From: Pedomonas sp051304405
Lineage (GTDB): Bacteria; Pseudomonadota; Alphaproteobacteria; Sphingomonadales; Sphingomonadaceae
DNA length: 64,000 nt
Direction: 5' to 3'
Assembly: GCF_051304405.1 (NCBI RefSeq)
Contig: NZ_JBPPGG010000003.1
Location: forward strand, 186,001 to 250,000
In this document: piece by piece, positions 52,279-60,077 of the stretch
How the letters are laid out: every line of letters begins with the position of its first letter
Numbering within the stretch: position 1 is the stretch's first letter
Notes under the pieces: generated by a model
Seen by the model: only the letters and a program-made list of their open reading frames with translations
Database searches by the model: none
What the model was told of the DNA's origin: nothing
Translations under genes and position numbers: made by a program

Positions 52279-52908
52279 CTATCCCTGCACCGCGGCCATG
52301 ATGGCCCGGGCCTTGGCCCGCACCACCTCCGGCGTGTCGCCGGGGCGGAACAGATCCGTGCCGATGCCAAGGCCGGCGACGCCCGCGTCCATCCACTCCC
52401 GCGCGTTGGCGGGGCCAACACCGCCCACCGCCAGCACCCCGGCTGACGCCGGCAGCACGGCCTTGATGGCCTTGTAGTAGCCAAGACCCAGCGAGCCGGC
52501 CGGGAACAGCTTGATGTACCGCGCGCCCGCCGCCAGCGCCGCAAAGGCTTCGGTCGGGGTGAGGAAGCCCGGCATGGGCACGAGGCCCCGCTCCAGCGCC
52601 CGCGAGATGACGGCGGCATTGGTGTTGGGCGTGACGATGATCTGCCCGCCCGCATCGGCCACGCGGTCCACGTCGGCCGGCTCCAGCACCGTGCCCGCGC
52701 CAACCACCGCCGCGTCGCCCACATGCCGGGCCAGCAGGCGGATGCTCTCCAGCGGCTCGGGCGAATTGAGCGGCACCTCGATCAGCCTCACGCCTTCCGC
52801 CACCAGCGCCTCGGCCACGGCCGCCACCTCCGCGGGGCGCACGCCCCGCAGGATGGCCACCACCGGCGCCTGTGCCATGGCGTCCGCCACCCGCTTCTCG
52901 TTCGTCAT
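52279..52908 (-). CDS. dgoA: 2-dehydro-3-deoxy-6-phosphogalactonate aldolase
   Basis: DgoA, 209 aa, a class I aldolase that cleaves 2-keto-3-deoxy-6-phosphogalactonate to pyruvate and glyceraldehyde 3-phosphate. The catalytic base region reads LIEVPLNSPEP, the galactonate type rather than the IEVTLRTP of Eda; the Schiff-base lysine is in YIKLFPAG. VGAGTVL and VTPNTN complete the barrel. The ATG at 52908 is preferred by length; the ATG at 52929 is possible, and neither has a strong ribosome site. It is convergent with dgoK, unlike the usual co-directional arrangement. Confidence 0.9.
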   Translation of the reverse strand: MTNEKRVADAMAQAPVVAILRGVRPAEVAAVAEALVAEGVRLIEVPLNSPEPLESIRLLARHVGDAAVVGAGTVLEPADVDRVADAGGQIIVTPNTNAAVISRALERGLVPMPGFLTPTEAFAALAAGARYIKLFPAGSLGLGYYKAIKAVLPASAGVLAVGGVGPANAREWMDAGVAGLGIGTDLFRPGDTPEVVRAKARAIMAAVQG

Positions 52909-53079
52909 TGCTGTCACCACTTGAGCCATGTGCCTGTGTCTGCGGGCTCCCTTACCGCCGTCCGGGCGGCCGGGCCAGCCCCCTGGCGCTGCCGAATGTG
53001 CCGCGGCCGAACGACCCGGCCCTGCAATGCGTTGTTCAGCACAGCCGTCTCGCGCTGCCAATCAGGAAAGGTCTGAGCC

Positions 53080-53607
53080 ATGAGCGACACCCACTGGTCC
53101 CGCACCACCTGGAAGGACATCCAGCTGCTGATCCGAACCGCCCGCCCGGATGACGCGCCCATTCTGGAAGACCTGTTCCACAACGTGAACCCGGAGGAGC
53201 TGCGCTTCCGTTTTCTCACCAGCCTGAGCAAGGTCCAGCCGGAGGAAATCCGCCGAATGACGCACGTGGACCATCAATCGGCCGAAACCTACATCGCCTT
53301 CACGGCGGACACCCGCCTGCCCGTCGCGACCGCCATGCTGGCGACCGACACGGAAGGCAAGCGCGGGGAGGTGGCGATTTCCGTGCGCTCCGACCATCGC
53401 GATCTCGGCATCGGGCGGGAGCTGCTGGCCTTCGTTGCCGAGCAGGCGGAAGCGCGCGGCCTCGACGTGATCGAATCCATCGAGAGCCGGGCCAACCGGG
53501 ACGCGCTGGCGGTGGAGCGGGACATGGCGTTCACCATGATCGACATTCCCGGCGACCCGAGCGCCGTGCTGGTCCGCAAGGAACTGGGCGGCCGCCGCAC
53601 GGGATGA
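53080..53607 (+). CDS. GNAT-family N-acetyltransferase (175 aa)
   Basis: A GCN5-related acetyltransferase with the acetyl-CoA loop RDLGIGRELL about residue 110 and the start IQLLIRTARPDDAPIL. LEDLFHNVNPEELRFRF resembles the acetyltransferase domain of large protein lysine acetyltransferases (Pat/YfiQ type), but no CoA-ligase-like domain is present. The target, protein or small molecule, is unknown. AAAGG lies before the ATG. A strong bidirectional terminator separates it from the convergent EF-hand gene. Confidence 0.85.
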   Translation: MSDTHWSRTTWKDIQLLIRTARPDDAPILEDLFHNVNPEELRFRFLTSLSKVQPEEIRRMTHVDHQSAETYIAFTADTRLPVATAMLATDTEGKRGEVAISVRSDHRDLGIGRELLAFVAEQAEARGLDVIESIESRANRDALAVERDMAFTMIDIPGDPSAVLVRKELGGRRTG

Positions 53608-53611
53608 AAAC

Positions 53612-53649
53612 GGGAAAGGGCGAGGCCCTTTCGGAACCTCGCCCTTCCC
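53612..53649. terminator. Bidirectional terminator between GNAT and EF-hand genes
   Basis: Arms 53612-53625 and 53637-53649 form a 13-bp stem with one bulge and an 11-base loop, just past the GNAT stop at 53607. Confidence 0.75.
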
Positions 53650-53668
53650 AGACATGCACTGAATTCAA

Positions 53669-53727
53669 GGGACGCGACGCAACAACCCGTCAACGCGACC
53701 TGCAACGCAACAACGCAACGCGACACA
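53669..53727. repeat. Short CAACGC/ACGCGAC direct-repeat tract
   Basis: Overlapping copies of CAACGC, GCAACAAC and ACGCGAC fill about 60 bases between convergent genes, flanked by CAAGGG on each side. No coding potential is seen. Confidence 0.55.
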
Positions 53728-53747
53728 AGGGCTGTGGGGGGCTCGCC

Positions 53748-54311
53748 TTACTTCCGCACGCGCTGGGGCCGCTCGGCCTTCATGGCCTCCCGCGCCGCCT
53801 GACGCTCGGCGGCGGTCAGCACGCCGTCGCGGTCCGTGTCCATCTTGTCGAAGCGGGCAAGGGCGGGCGCCATGAACTCCTCCTTGGTGATAACGCCATC
53901 CTTGTTGGCGTCCATCTTGCCCAGCATACCGCCGCGGGCGCCGAAGCCATGGCCGTGCGCCTTGGCGGGGCGGAACTTGCGCTCGCCGTCCTTCATCCTG
54001 GCGGCATCCGGGCGCTTGTCGTGCGACGCCTGCATCTCCTCAAGGGTGACCGCGCCGTTGCCATCCGCGTCGAGGCGCTTGAAGCGCTCCGCAATGCGCC
54101 CATCCCGCAGCGCCTTGCGCTCCTCCGCCGTCACCTTGCCGTCGCCATTGGTGTCGAGCTTGGCAAAGGCGGCTTCCATGCGGGCGACCAGTTCGGTGCG
54201 CTTGAAGTCGGCCTTCGGGTCCGGACGGGCGTCGCCCTGCTGGGCGAAGGCGCTCCCGGCGGCAATCAGGGTGAAGGCAGAAAGGCTGGCAGCGAGGATG
54301 GTCTTCTTCAT
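53748..54311 (-). CDS. Exported EF-hand calcium-binding protein (187 aa)
   Basis: A periplasmic or surface calcium-binding protein. A Sec signal (KKTILAASLSAFTLIAAG, then SAFAQ) precedes four EF-hand loops: DTNGDGKVTAEE, DADGNGAVTLEE, DANKDGVITKEE and DTDRDGVLTAAE. All keep the acidic first and last positions. GGAAGG lies about ten bases before the ATG at 54311, and an upstream frame start at 54416 looks spurious. It lies 129 bases past the histidine kinase in the same direction and may be part of its regulon. Confidence 0.9.
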   Translation of the reverse strand: MKKTILAASLSAFTLIAAGSAFAQQGDARPDPKADFKRTELVARMEAAFAKLDTNGDGKVTAEERKALRDGRIAERFKRLDADGNGAVTLEEMQASHDKRPDAARMKDGERKFRPAKAHGHGFGARGGMLGKMDANKDGVITKEEFMAPALARFDKMDTDRDGVLTAAERQAAREAMKAERPQRVRK

Positions 54312-54440
54312 GATGTGATCCTTCCGTGTTGGGACGCTACGGGGGGCGTCGTCAGGATCGGTTATCGCCCGGGGGTGTCGCGAGAGTTTGTCAGGACGCG
54401 CCCGAAATTGTCGCAAATTGTCGCAAACGCGGGCGCGGCG

Positions 54441-55787
54441 TCAGCGGTCGGCGGGCAGGCGCAGGGTCGCGGCGAGGCCGCCTTCCGCCCGGTTTGCCAG
54501 ATGGAGCGAGCCGCCATGGCTTTCGGCAATCGCCTTGGCGATGGCCAGCCCGAGGCCGCTGCCGCCGGTCTCCCGGTTGCGCGAGGCCTCGACCCGGTAG
54601 AAGGGCTCCAGCACCCGGTCCAGCTCGTCCGGCGGCAATCCGGGACCGGAGTCGAGCACGGCGATTTCCACCGCCCCGCCCGCGCGGCGCACCTGAACCT
54701 GCGCCGCCCCGGCATATTTCAGCGCATTGTCGATGAGGTTGCGGACGGCGCGGCGGAGGAGAGTCGCCTGCACCGGCGCCACCACCCGCGCCGAGTCCAG
54801 CAGGGCCACGTCATGGCCAAGCTCCGCATAGTCCTCGCACAGGGCATCGCACAGCGCCGTCACATCCATGTCGCGCGCCTGCTCCCGCGCCCGGCCCGAG
54901 CGGGCCAGCACGAGAATGTCCTCCAGCATCGCGGTCATTTCCTCGATGCTGGCGATCATCCGGGCGCGGTCTTCCTCCGGCTCCATGGATTCGAGGCGAA
55001 TCCGCATGGAGGCAAGCGGCGTTCGCAGATCATGGCCGATGGCGCCGAGCATCCGGTCCTTTTCGTCCAGCAGCGCGAGGACGCGATGGTTCATGGCATT
55101 GAACGCCTCGATCGCCCGGCGCAGATCCTGCGGCCCGCGCGGGGCGACCGGCGCGGGCGCGGTCCGGCCGCCGAACTGCTCGGCGGCCCGGGTCAGGTCT
55201 TGCAGGGGCCGGGAGAGCCGGCGGGCGATGAACAGCGCCGCCCCCAGCACGATGAGGTAAAGAACGACGGTCGCCAGCACCAGACGCACGGTGAGCAGCG
55301 GGTCGCGCGGCGGCAGGAAGACGCGGGCGTTCAGCCACGCGCCGTCCTCCAGCCGGGCCGACAGGAACAGCACCTCGATCTGGAATTCCGGGCCGGGACC
55401 GGAGCCGCGCCGGGCAATCCGGCGGACCGCCGCCCGCACGTCCGCGACCGGCACCTCGACGGCCGTCAACTCCCGCCGCAGCCGCTCCTCCGCCGAGGCG
55501 CGGCGCTCGGCCTCCGGCCCGACGCGGGGCAGCGGATCGACCGTGAACCGGGCGCCCCGTCGGGAGGCGTCCTCCAGCACCAGCCGCCGGAATTCGGGCG
55601 CGGCCTGCACATAGTCCGCCACCGTGCCGGCAAACCGGGTGATCGCCGGCCCCTCGTTGCGCGCGAGGCCCAGCTTCTGCCGCTCATTGAGAATGAGGCC
55701 GAAATTGAACAGCTGGGCAATGAGCAAGGCGCCCCCGATGAGGAGCGCCATCTGTCCGGCAAGGCTCTGGGGCAGGAACCGCTTCAT
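54441..55787 (-). CDS. EnvZ-like sensor histidine kinase (448 aa)
   Basis: An inner-membrane kinase with two transmembrane segments (about residues 8-28, LAGQMALLIGGALL, and 165-190, ATVVLYLIVLGAAL) around a periplasmic sensor of about 135 residues. A HAMP-like linker follows, then the phospho-acceptor His in AIGHDLRTPLASMR, the N-box RNLIDNALKYAG and the G-boxes DSGPGLPP and GGSGLGLAIAKAI. It is coupled to the response regulator by a four-base overlap (55784-55787). The signal is unknown; the EF-hand and RcnB-like neighbours suggest cations or envelope stress. Confidence 0.92.
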   Translation of the reverse strand: MKRFLPQSLAGQMALLIGGALLIAQLFNFGLILNERQKLGLARNEGPAITRFAGTVADYVQAAPEFRRLVLEDASRRGARFTVDPLPRVGPEAERRASAEERLRRELTAVEVPVADVRAAVRRIARRGSGPGPEFQIEVLFLSARLEDGAWLNARVFLPPRDPLLTVRLVLATVVLYLIVLGAALFIARRLSRPLQDLTRAAEQFGGRTAPAPVAPRGPQDLRRAIEAFNAMNHRVLALLDEKDRMLGAIGHDLRTPLASMRIRLESMEPEEDRARMIASIEEMTAMLEDILVLARSGRAREQARDMDVTALCDALCEDYAELGHDVALLDSARVVAPVQATLLRRAVRNLIDNALKYAGAAQVQVRRAGGAVEIAVLDSGPGLPPDELDRVLEPFYRVEASRNRETGGSGLGLAIAKAIAESHGGSLHLANRAEGGLAATLRLPADR

Positions 55788-56506
55788 AGGCGCCGCACGT
55801 CCACCGCGAGGGTATAGCCGCCGCCCCAGACGGTCTTGATGAACCTGGGGTCTTTCGGGTCTTCCTCGATCTTGCGGCGCAACCGGCTGATGTGATTGTC
55901 GATGCTGCGCTCGAACGCGGCCAGCTCCCGCCCCTGGGTGAGGTCGAGCAGCTGGTCACGGGTCAGCACCCGCTTCGGGTGGGTGACGAAGGCCAGCAGC
56001 AGATTGTACTCGCCCGTCGAAAGCGGCACGGCAACGCCATCGGCGCCCACCAGTTCGCGCTCACCCGTCTTGAGCACCCACGGGCCGAACGCATAGCCCT
56101 CCGCATCGGGCGCGTGGACCGGCGCGCCGCCATTGCCCGCCGTGCGCCGCAGCACCGCCTTGATGCGGGCCAGCAGCTCGCGCGGCGAGAAGGGCTTGGT
56201 CACATAGTCGTCCGCGCCGATCTCGAGGCCGACGATGCGGTCGGTCTCCTCCGTCTTGGCGGTGAGCAGGATCACCGGCGTCGCGGAGGTGGCGCGGATG
56301 AAGCTGGTCAGCGCCAGCCCGTCCTCGCCCGGCATCATGATGTCGAGCAGCACCAGGTCGATGGCGTGGGCCGCGAGCACCTGGCGGGCGACGGCCGCAT
56401 TCTCGGCCCGGGAGACCCGTAGCCCGTTGCGCGAAAGATAGGTGGCCAGAGGCTCGCGGATATCCCGCTCGTCATCGACGATGAGGATATGGGGCTCCTT
56501 GGTCAT
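55784..56506 (-). CDS. OmpR-family response regulator (240 aa)
   Basis: A two-domain transcription factor. The receiver domain has DDERDIREPL at the start, the phosphorylated Asp in LVLLDIMMPGEDG near residue 55, LLTAKTEE and the Lys in DYVTKPFSP. The winged-helix DNA-binding domain has LLLAFVTHPKRVLTRDQLL and SIDNHISRLRRKIE, ending VWGGGYTLAVDVRRL. It is the first gene of the operon with the kinase. Its target genes are unknown. Confidence 0.94.
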   Translation of the reverse strand: MTKEPHILIVDDERDIREPLATYLSRNGLRVSRAENAAVARQVLAAHAIDLVLLDIMMPGEDGLALTSFIRATSATPVILLTAKTEETDRIVGLEIGADDYVTKPFSPRELLARIKAVLRRTAGNGGAPVHAPDAEGYAFGPWVLKTGERELVGADGVAVPLSTGEYNLLLAFVTHPKRVLTRDQLLDLTQGRELAAFERSIDNHISRLRRKIEEDPKDPRFIKTVWGGGYTLAVDVRRL

Positions 56507-56531
56507 GCACCGTCCTTGCGACTGGCAACAG

Positions 56532-56564
56532 AAAAAGGCTCCGGCGGTTGTCTGCCGGAGCCTT
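56532..56564 (-). terminator. Terminator after the RcnB-like gene
   Basis: An 11-bp perfect stem (56535-56545 with 56554-56564) is followed on the minus strand by a five-T run. It separates the RcnB-like gene (stop 56571) from the response regulator (start 56506). Confidence 0.88.
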
Positions 56565-56570
56565 CTCTCC

Positions 56571-56963
56571 TTAGTTGATCAGAATGCTGGTCACAACGGC
56601 GGCGACAATGCCGCTGGCGATGCCGACGAGAACCGCGTCGTTGCCGGAGCGGACCCAGCGATTGCCGCGGGGCGCCTCGTGCAGATGGTAATGGCGCGGA
56701 TTGTCGATGACCACATAGCGGGGCGCGCGGCGGTGATCGAAGCGGTCGCCCTTGTGCCAGACCGGGCCATGCGCCCTGTGGGGGGCCGGCGCGGGCTTGT
56801 AAACCACCCTCTCCTTCACCACGACGGGGCCGCGGCCCCGGTTGTCATGCCGCTCCACATGGGCGGGCCGGCCGGGGCGATGGTCCGGGCCGGGCGCGGC
56901 CATGACCGGCGCCGAGGTGGCCAGCAGGGAAACGGCAACGGCGGCAATGACAAACCTCTTCAT
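56571..56963 (-). CDS. RcnB-like periplasmic protein (130 aa)
   Basis: Small exported protein with a Sec signal (KRFVIAAVAVSLLATSA, ending VMAAP). A His/Arg/Pro-rich middle (DHRPGRPAHVERHDN) comes next, then the RcnB signature YVVIDNPRHYHLHEAPRGNRWVR and a hydrophobic tail (VLVGIASGIVAAVVTSIL). RcnB influences nickel/cobalt homeostasis in Escherichia coli; in alphaproteobacteria related proteins are common and largely unstudied. AGAGGAG lies seven to ten bases before the ATG at 56963. It has its own terminator, so it is probably a separate transcript from the two-component genes. Confidence 0.85.
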   Translation of the reverse strand: MKRFVIAAVAVSLLATSAPVMAAPGPDHRPGRPAHVERHDNRGRGPVVVKERVVYKPAPAPHRAHGPVWHKGDRFDHRRAPRYVVIDNPRHYHLHEAPRGNRWVRSGNDAVLVGIASGIVAAVVTSILIN

Positions 56964-57102
56964 GGGAACTCTCCTCTCACGCCGTTCAACGCATCGGCGA
57001 TGAGGGAAGAGTCCCCGGAACCTGTCGCAGGATTTTCCCGGCCAAGCTTCGAATGTGTCGCAAATTGTATCAGCGGTTCGAGCAGCCGGGCCGTCCCTCC
57101 CC

Positions 57103-57546
57103 TCAGCTCGACAGCACGCTGCGGATGGCAAGGCTGGAGTTGATGCGTTTGACGCCCGGCAGGCGGGAGAGGATTTCCTTGTGGATCACCTCATAGGCGG
57201 CCGGGCTTTCCGCCACGGTGCGCAGAATATAGTCCTCGTCGCCGGTCATCAGGAAACACTCGACGATCTCGGGATGCCGCCGCACGGCCGCCTCGAAACG
57301 GTTGAGATAATCCTCGGTCTGCTTCTCCAGCGTGATCCGCACGATGGCGGTCAGGGTGGTGGGCTCCTCCGGCGCGGACACAAGCGCCGTATAGCCCAGA
57401 ATGACCCCGGCCTGCTCCATCAGCCGCACCCGCCGGAGGCAGGCCGAGGCGGACAGCCCCACCGCCGCTGCCAGCTCGCTGTTGGGCATGCGCGCATTGC
57501 CCCGCAGGAGGCCCAGAATCTTCCGGTCGATCGCGTCCAGCTTCAT
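57103..57546 (-). CDS. Lrp/AsnC-family transcriptional regulator (147 aa)
   Basis: A feast/famine regulator with an N-terminal helix-turn-helix (IDRKILGLLRGNARMPNSELAAAVGLSAS region) and a C-terminal RAM domain (GYTALVSAPEEPTTL, FLMTGDEDYILRTVAESP). It is divergent from alanine racemase and dadA, the arrangement of Lrp-type activators of D-alanine catabolism (DadR/AlaR). The 134-base gap contains six phased CGCA-core repeats that begin at its own start codon, so it probably autoregulates and controls the alr-dadA operon in response to alanine. GGAAG precedes the ATG. Confidence 0.92.
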   Translation of the reverse strand: MKLDAIDRKILGLLRGNARMPNSELAAAVGLSASACLRRVRLMEQAGVILGYTALVSAPEEPTTLTAIVRITLEKQTEDYLNRFEAAVRRHPEIVECFLMTGDEDYILRTVAESPAAYEVIHKEILSRLPGVKRINSSLAIRSVLSS

Positions 57547-57602
57547 CGCACAGTCTTCCGCAAGGTTCGCATGATCTGCGATTCCGGTCGCAGAATTCGC
57601 AT
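57546..57602. promoter_or_regulatory. Phased TCGCA repeats between the lrp-like gene and alr
   Basis: Copies begin at 57546 (TCGCA), 57558 (CCGCA), 57567, 57577 (inverted TGCGA), 57588 and 57597, about one per helical turn. A seven-bp inverted repeat TCTGCGA/TCGCAGA (57575-57581, 57588-57594) is included. It is a likely binding array for the Lrp-like regulator. Confidence 0.65.
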
Positions 57603-57680
57603 CCTATAGCGTCGTTTGGCAGGCTATTCTAAGAATTTTCATTTATTCTCTGGCGTCTCCGGTCAAGTTGAGTCTGGATC

Positions 57681-58790
57681 ATGCAGGACATCAGTAACGA
57701 AGGTGCGGCCGCCCGTCTGACCATCGACCTGCGGGCCCTGTGCGCCAATTATCGCACCATCGCCCGGCACGTGGCCCCGGCGCGGGCGGCGGCGGTGGTG
57801 AAGGCGGACGCCTATGGCCTGGGGGCGGCGCGGGTTGCCCCGGCCCTGGCCGCCGAAGGGTGCCGGGACTTTTTCGTGGCGCACCTGTCCGAGGCCGCGG
57901 CGCTGCGCCCCCTGCTGCCTGCGGATGCCCGCCTGTTCATTCTCAACGGCCTTCTGCCTGGCGGCGAGAGCGCCTGTGCGGCGCTGGGCGCGATCCCGGT
58001 GCTGAACGGGCTTGAGCAGGTTCGCGCCTGGGTCGCCTGCGGCAAGGCGCTGGGCCGGCGGCTTCCGGCGGTGTTGCAGGTGGACAGCGGCATGTCCCGC
58101 CTTGGCCTCGCGCCGGAGGATATCGACACGCTCCTCGCCGAAATCGACATGGCGCGGGATCTCGACCTCCAGCTGGTGATGAGCCACCTCGCCTGCGGCG
58201 ACGAGCCGGAGAACGGCGCCAACCCGGACCAGCTCGCCCGGTTCGAGGCGCTGACGGCGCGGCTGCCCCCCGTTCCGCGCTCCCTCGCCAATTCGGGCGG
58301 TTGCTTCCTCACCCCCGGCTTTCACTTCGATCTGGTGCGCCCGGGCATCGCGCTGTACGGCGCTGCGCCCCATCCGGGCCACCCGTCCCCGATCCAGCCG
58401 GTGGTGCGGCTGGAGGCGCGCATCATTCAGGTGCGTACCATTCCGGCCGGTCAGGGCGTCGGCTACGGCCTCACCTACGCGCCGGACAAACCCGCCCGCA
58501 TCGCCACCATCGGCGTCGGCTATGCGGACGGCTGGCCCCGGCACCTCAGCAACAAGGGCGCGGCCTGGTTCGGCGACACCCGCCTGCCGATCGCCGGCCG
58601 CGTCTCCATGGACAGCATGACGCTCGACGTCTCGGCCCTGCCGGACGGCACGCTGCACTACGGCGACGTGGTGGAGCTGATCGGCCCGCACCAGCCGCTG
58701 GAGGTTGTGGCGGCGGATGCGGGGACCATCCCCTACGAAATCCTGACCAGCCTGGGCCGGCGCTACGCCCGGGTGTGGATCACCGAATAA
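57681..58790 (+). CDS. alr: Alanine racemase
   Basis: A PLP-dependent alanine racemase (Alr/DadX type, 369 aa) that interconverts L- and D-alanine. The PLP lysine lies in AVVKADAYGLGA near residue 39, DSGMSRLGL is the barrel signature, and the second catalytic Tyr is in IGVGYADGWPR; the C-terminal domain has SMDSMTLDVSAL. Its pairing with D-amino-acid dehydrogenase 33 bases downstream and a divergent Lrp-like gene favours a catabolic (DadX-like) role. The ribosome site is weak. Confidence 0.95.
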   Translation: MQDISNEGAAARLTIDLRALCANYRTIARHVAPARAAAVVKADAYGLGAARVAPALAAEGCRDFFVAHLSEAAALRPLLPADARLFILNGLLPGGESACAALGAIPVLNGLEQVRAWVACGKALGRRLPAVLQVDSGMSRLGLAPEDIDTLLAEIDMARDLDLQLVMSHLACGDEPENGANPDQLARFEALTARLPPVPRSLANSGGCFLTPGFHFDLVRPGIALYGAAPHPGHPSPIQPVVRLEARIIQVRTIPAGQGVGYGLTYAPDKPARIATIGVGYADGWPRHLSNKGAAWFGDTRLPIAGRVSMDSMTLDVSALPDGTLHYGDVVELIGPHQPLEVVAADAGTIPYEILTSLGRRYARVWITE

Positions 58791-58823
58791 TCCGATCTGG
58801 ATCCGACTGCAGGACATCCCACA

Positions 58824-60077
58824 ATGCATGTTGCAATTCTCGGCAGCGGCGTCATTGGCGTCACCACCGCCTGGTATCTGGCGAAGGCGGGACACACGGT
58901 CACGGTGATCGACCGCCAGCCCGACCCGGCCAGCGAGACCAGCTTCGCCAACGCCGGTCAGGTCTCTCCCGGCTATTCCGCGCCCTGGGCCGCGCCCGGC
59001 ATTCCGCTCAAGGCGATCAAATGGCTGATGATGGAGCATGCGCCGCTCATCCTCCGCCCGGCTGCCGACCCGGCCATGTACACCTGGCTGTTCGCCATGC
59101 TGCGCAACTGCACCTCGGCCCGCTATGCGGTCAACAAGGCGCGGATGGTGCGCCTTGCCGAATACAGCCGCGACCAGCTGATGGCGCTGCGGGCGGAGAC
59201 CGGCATCCAGTATGACCAGCGCATGCAGGGCACGCTCCAGCTGTTCCGCACCGAGGCGCAGCTGGATGGCATCGGCAAGGACGTGGAAGTGCTGCGCCAG
59301 GGCGGCGTGCCGTTCGAGGTGCTGGACCGCGCGGGCTGCATCGCCGTCGAGCCGGGCCTTGCCCATGCGCGCGACCCGTTCGTCGGCGGCCTGCGCCTGC
59401 CCAATGACGAAACCGGGGACTGCTTCAAGTTCACCAATGCGCTTGCCGCACTGGCGGCGGAGCGGGGCGTCACCTTCCAGTACGACACCCGCATTCACCG
59501 GCTGGTGACGTCCGGCGGCAAGGTCGAGGCGGTGGAGACCAGCCGCGGCGTGGTGAAGGCGGACGCCTACGTGGTGGCGCTGGGCAGCTATTCGCCGTTT
59601 CTGGTCAAGCCGCTGGGCCTGCGCCTGCCGGTCTACCCGGTGAAGGGATATTCCATCACCGCGCCGATCCGGGACGCCAGCCGCGCGCCCGAATCGACGC
59701 TATTGGACGAGAGCTTCAAGATCGCCATCACCCGGCTGGGCGACCGCATCCGCGTGGGCGGCATGGCCGAAATCTCCGGCTTCACCCACGATCTGCCCGA
59801 GCGGCGCCGCAAGACGCTGGAGATGTCGGTGGACAGCCTGTTCCCCGGCGCGGGCGATCTGGCTGCCGCCACCTACTGGACGGGCCTGCGGCCGATGACG
59901 CCGGACGGCACGCCGGTCGTGGGCGCGACCGCCCTGCCCAACCTCTACCTCAACACCGGCCACGGCACCCTGGGGTGGACCATGGCCTGCGGTTCGGGCA
60001 GCGTTCTGGCCGATCTCATCTCCGGCCGAACGCCGCCCATCGAAACTGCGGACCTCGGGATTTCCCGCTACGCCTGA
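58824..60077 (+). CDS. dadA: D-amino-acid dehydrogenase small subunit
   Basis: DadA, 417 aa, an FAD-dependent membrane-associated dehydrogenase that oxidises D-alanine to pyruvate, feeding electrons to the respiratory chain. The N-terminus has the FAD motif ILGSGVIGVTTAWYLAKAG and DRQPDPASETSFANAGQ; SPGYSAPWAAPG is the DadA signature, and TGLRPMTPDGTPVVG with NTGHGTLGWTMACGSG closes the domain. AGGA lies about nine bases before the ATG. Its stop overlaps the convergent PEP-CTERM gene by ten bases. Confidence 0.96.
   Translation: MHVAILGSGVIGVTTAWYLAKAGHTVTVIDRQPDPASETSFANAGQVSPGYSAPWAAPGIPLKAIKWLMMEHAPLILRPAADPAMYTWLFAMLRNCTSARYAVNKARMVRLAEYSRDQLMALRAETGIQYDQRMQGTLQLFRTEAQLDGIGKDVEVLRQGGVPFEVLDRAGCIAVEPGLAHARDPFVGGLRLPNDETGDCFKFTNALAALAAERGVTFQYDTRIHRLVTSGGKVEAVETSRGVVKADAYVVALGSYSPFLVKPLGLRLPVYPVKGYSITAPIRDASRAPESTLLDESFKIAITRLGDRIRVGGMAEISGFTHDLPERRRKTLEMSVDSLFPGAGDLAAATYWTGLRPMTPDGTPVVGATALPNLYLNTGHGTLGWTMACGSGSVLADLISGRTPPIETADLGISRYA

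Noticed and set aside
53669..53727. CRISPR array
   Set aside because: Units are under ten bases and overlap; there are no regular repeats of 25-40 bases with unique spacers and no cas genes.
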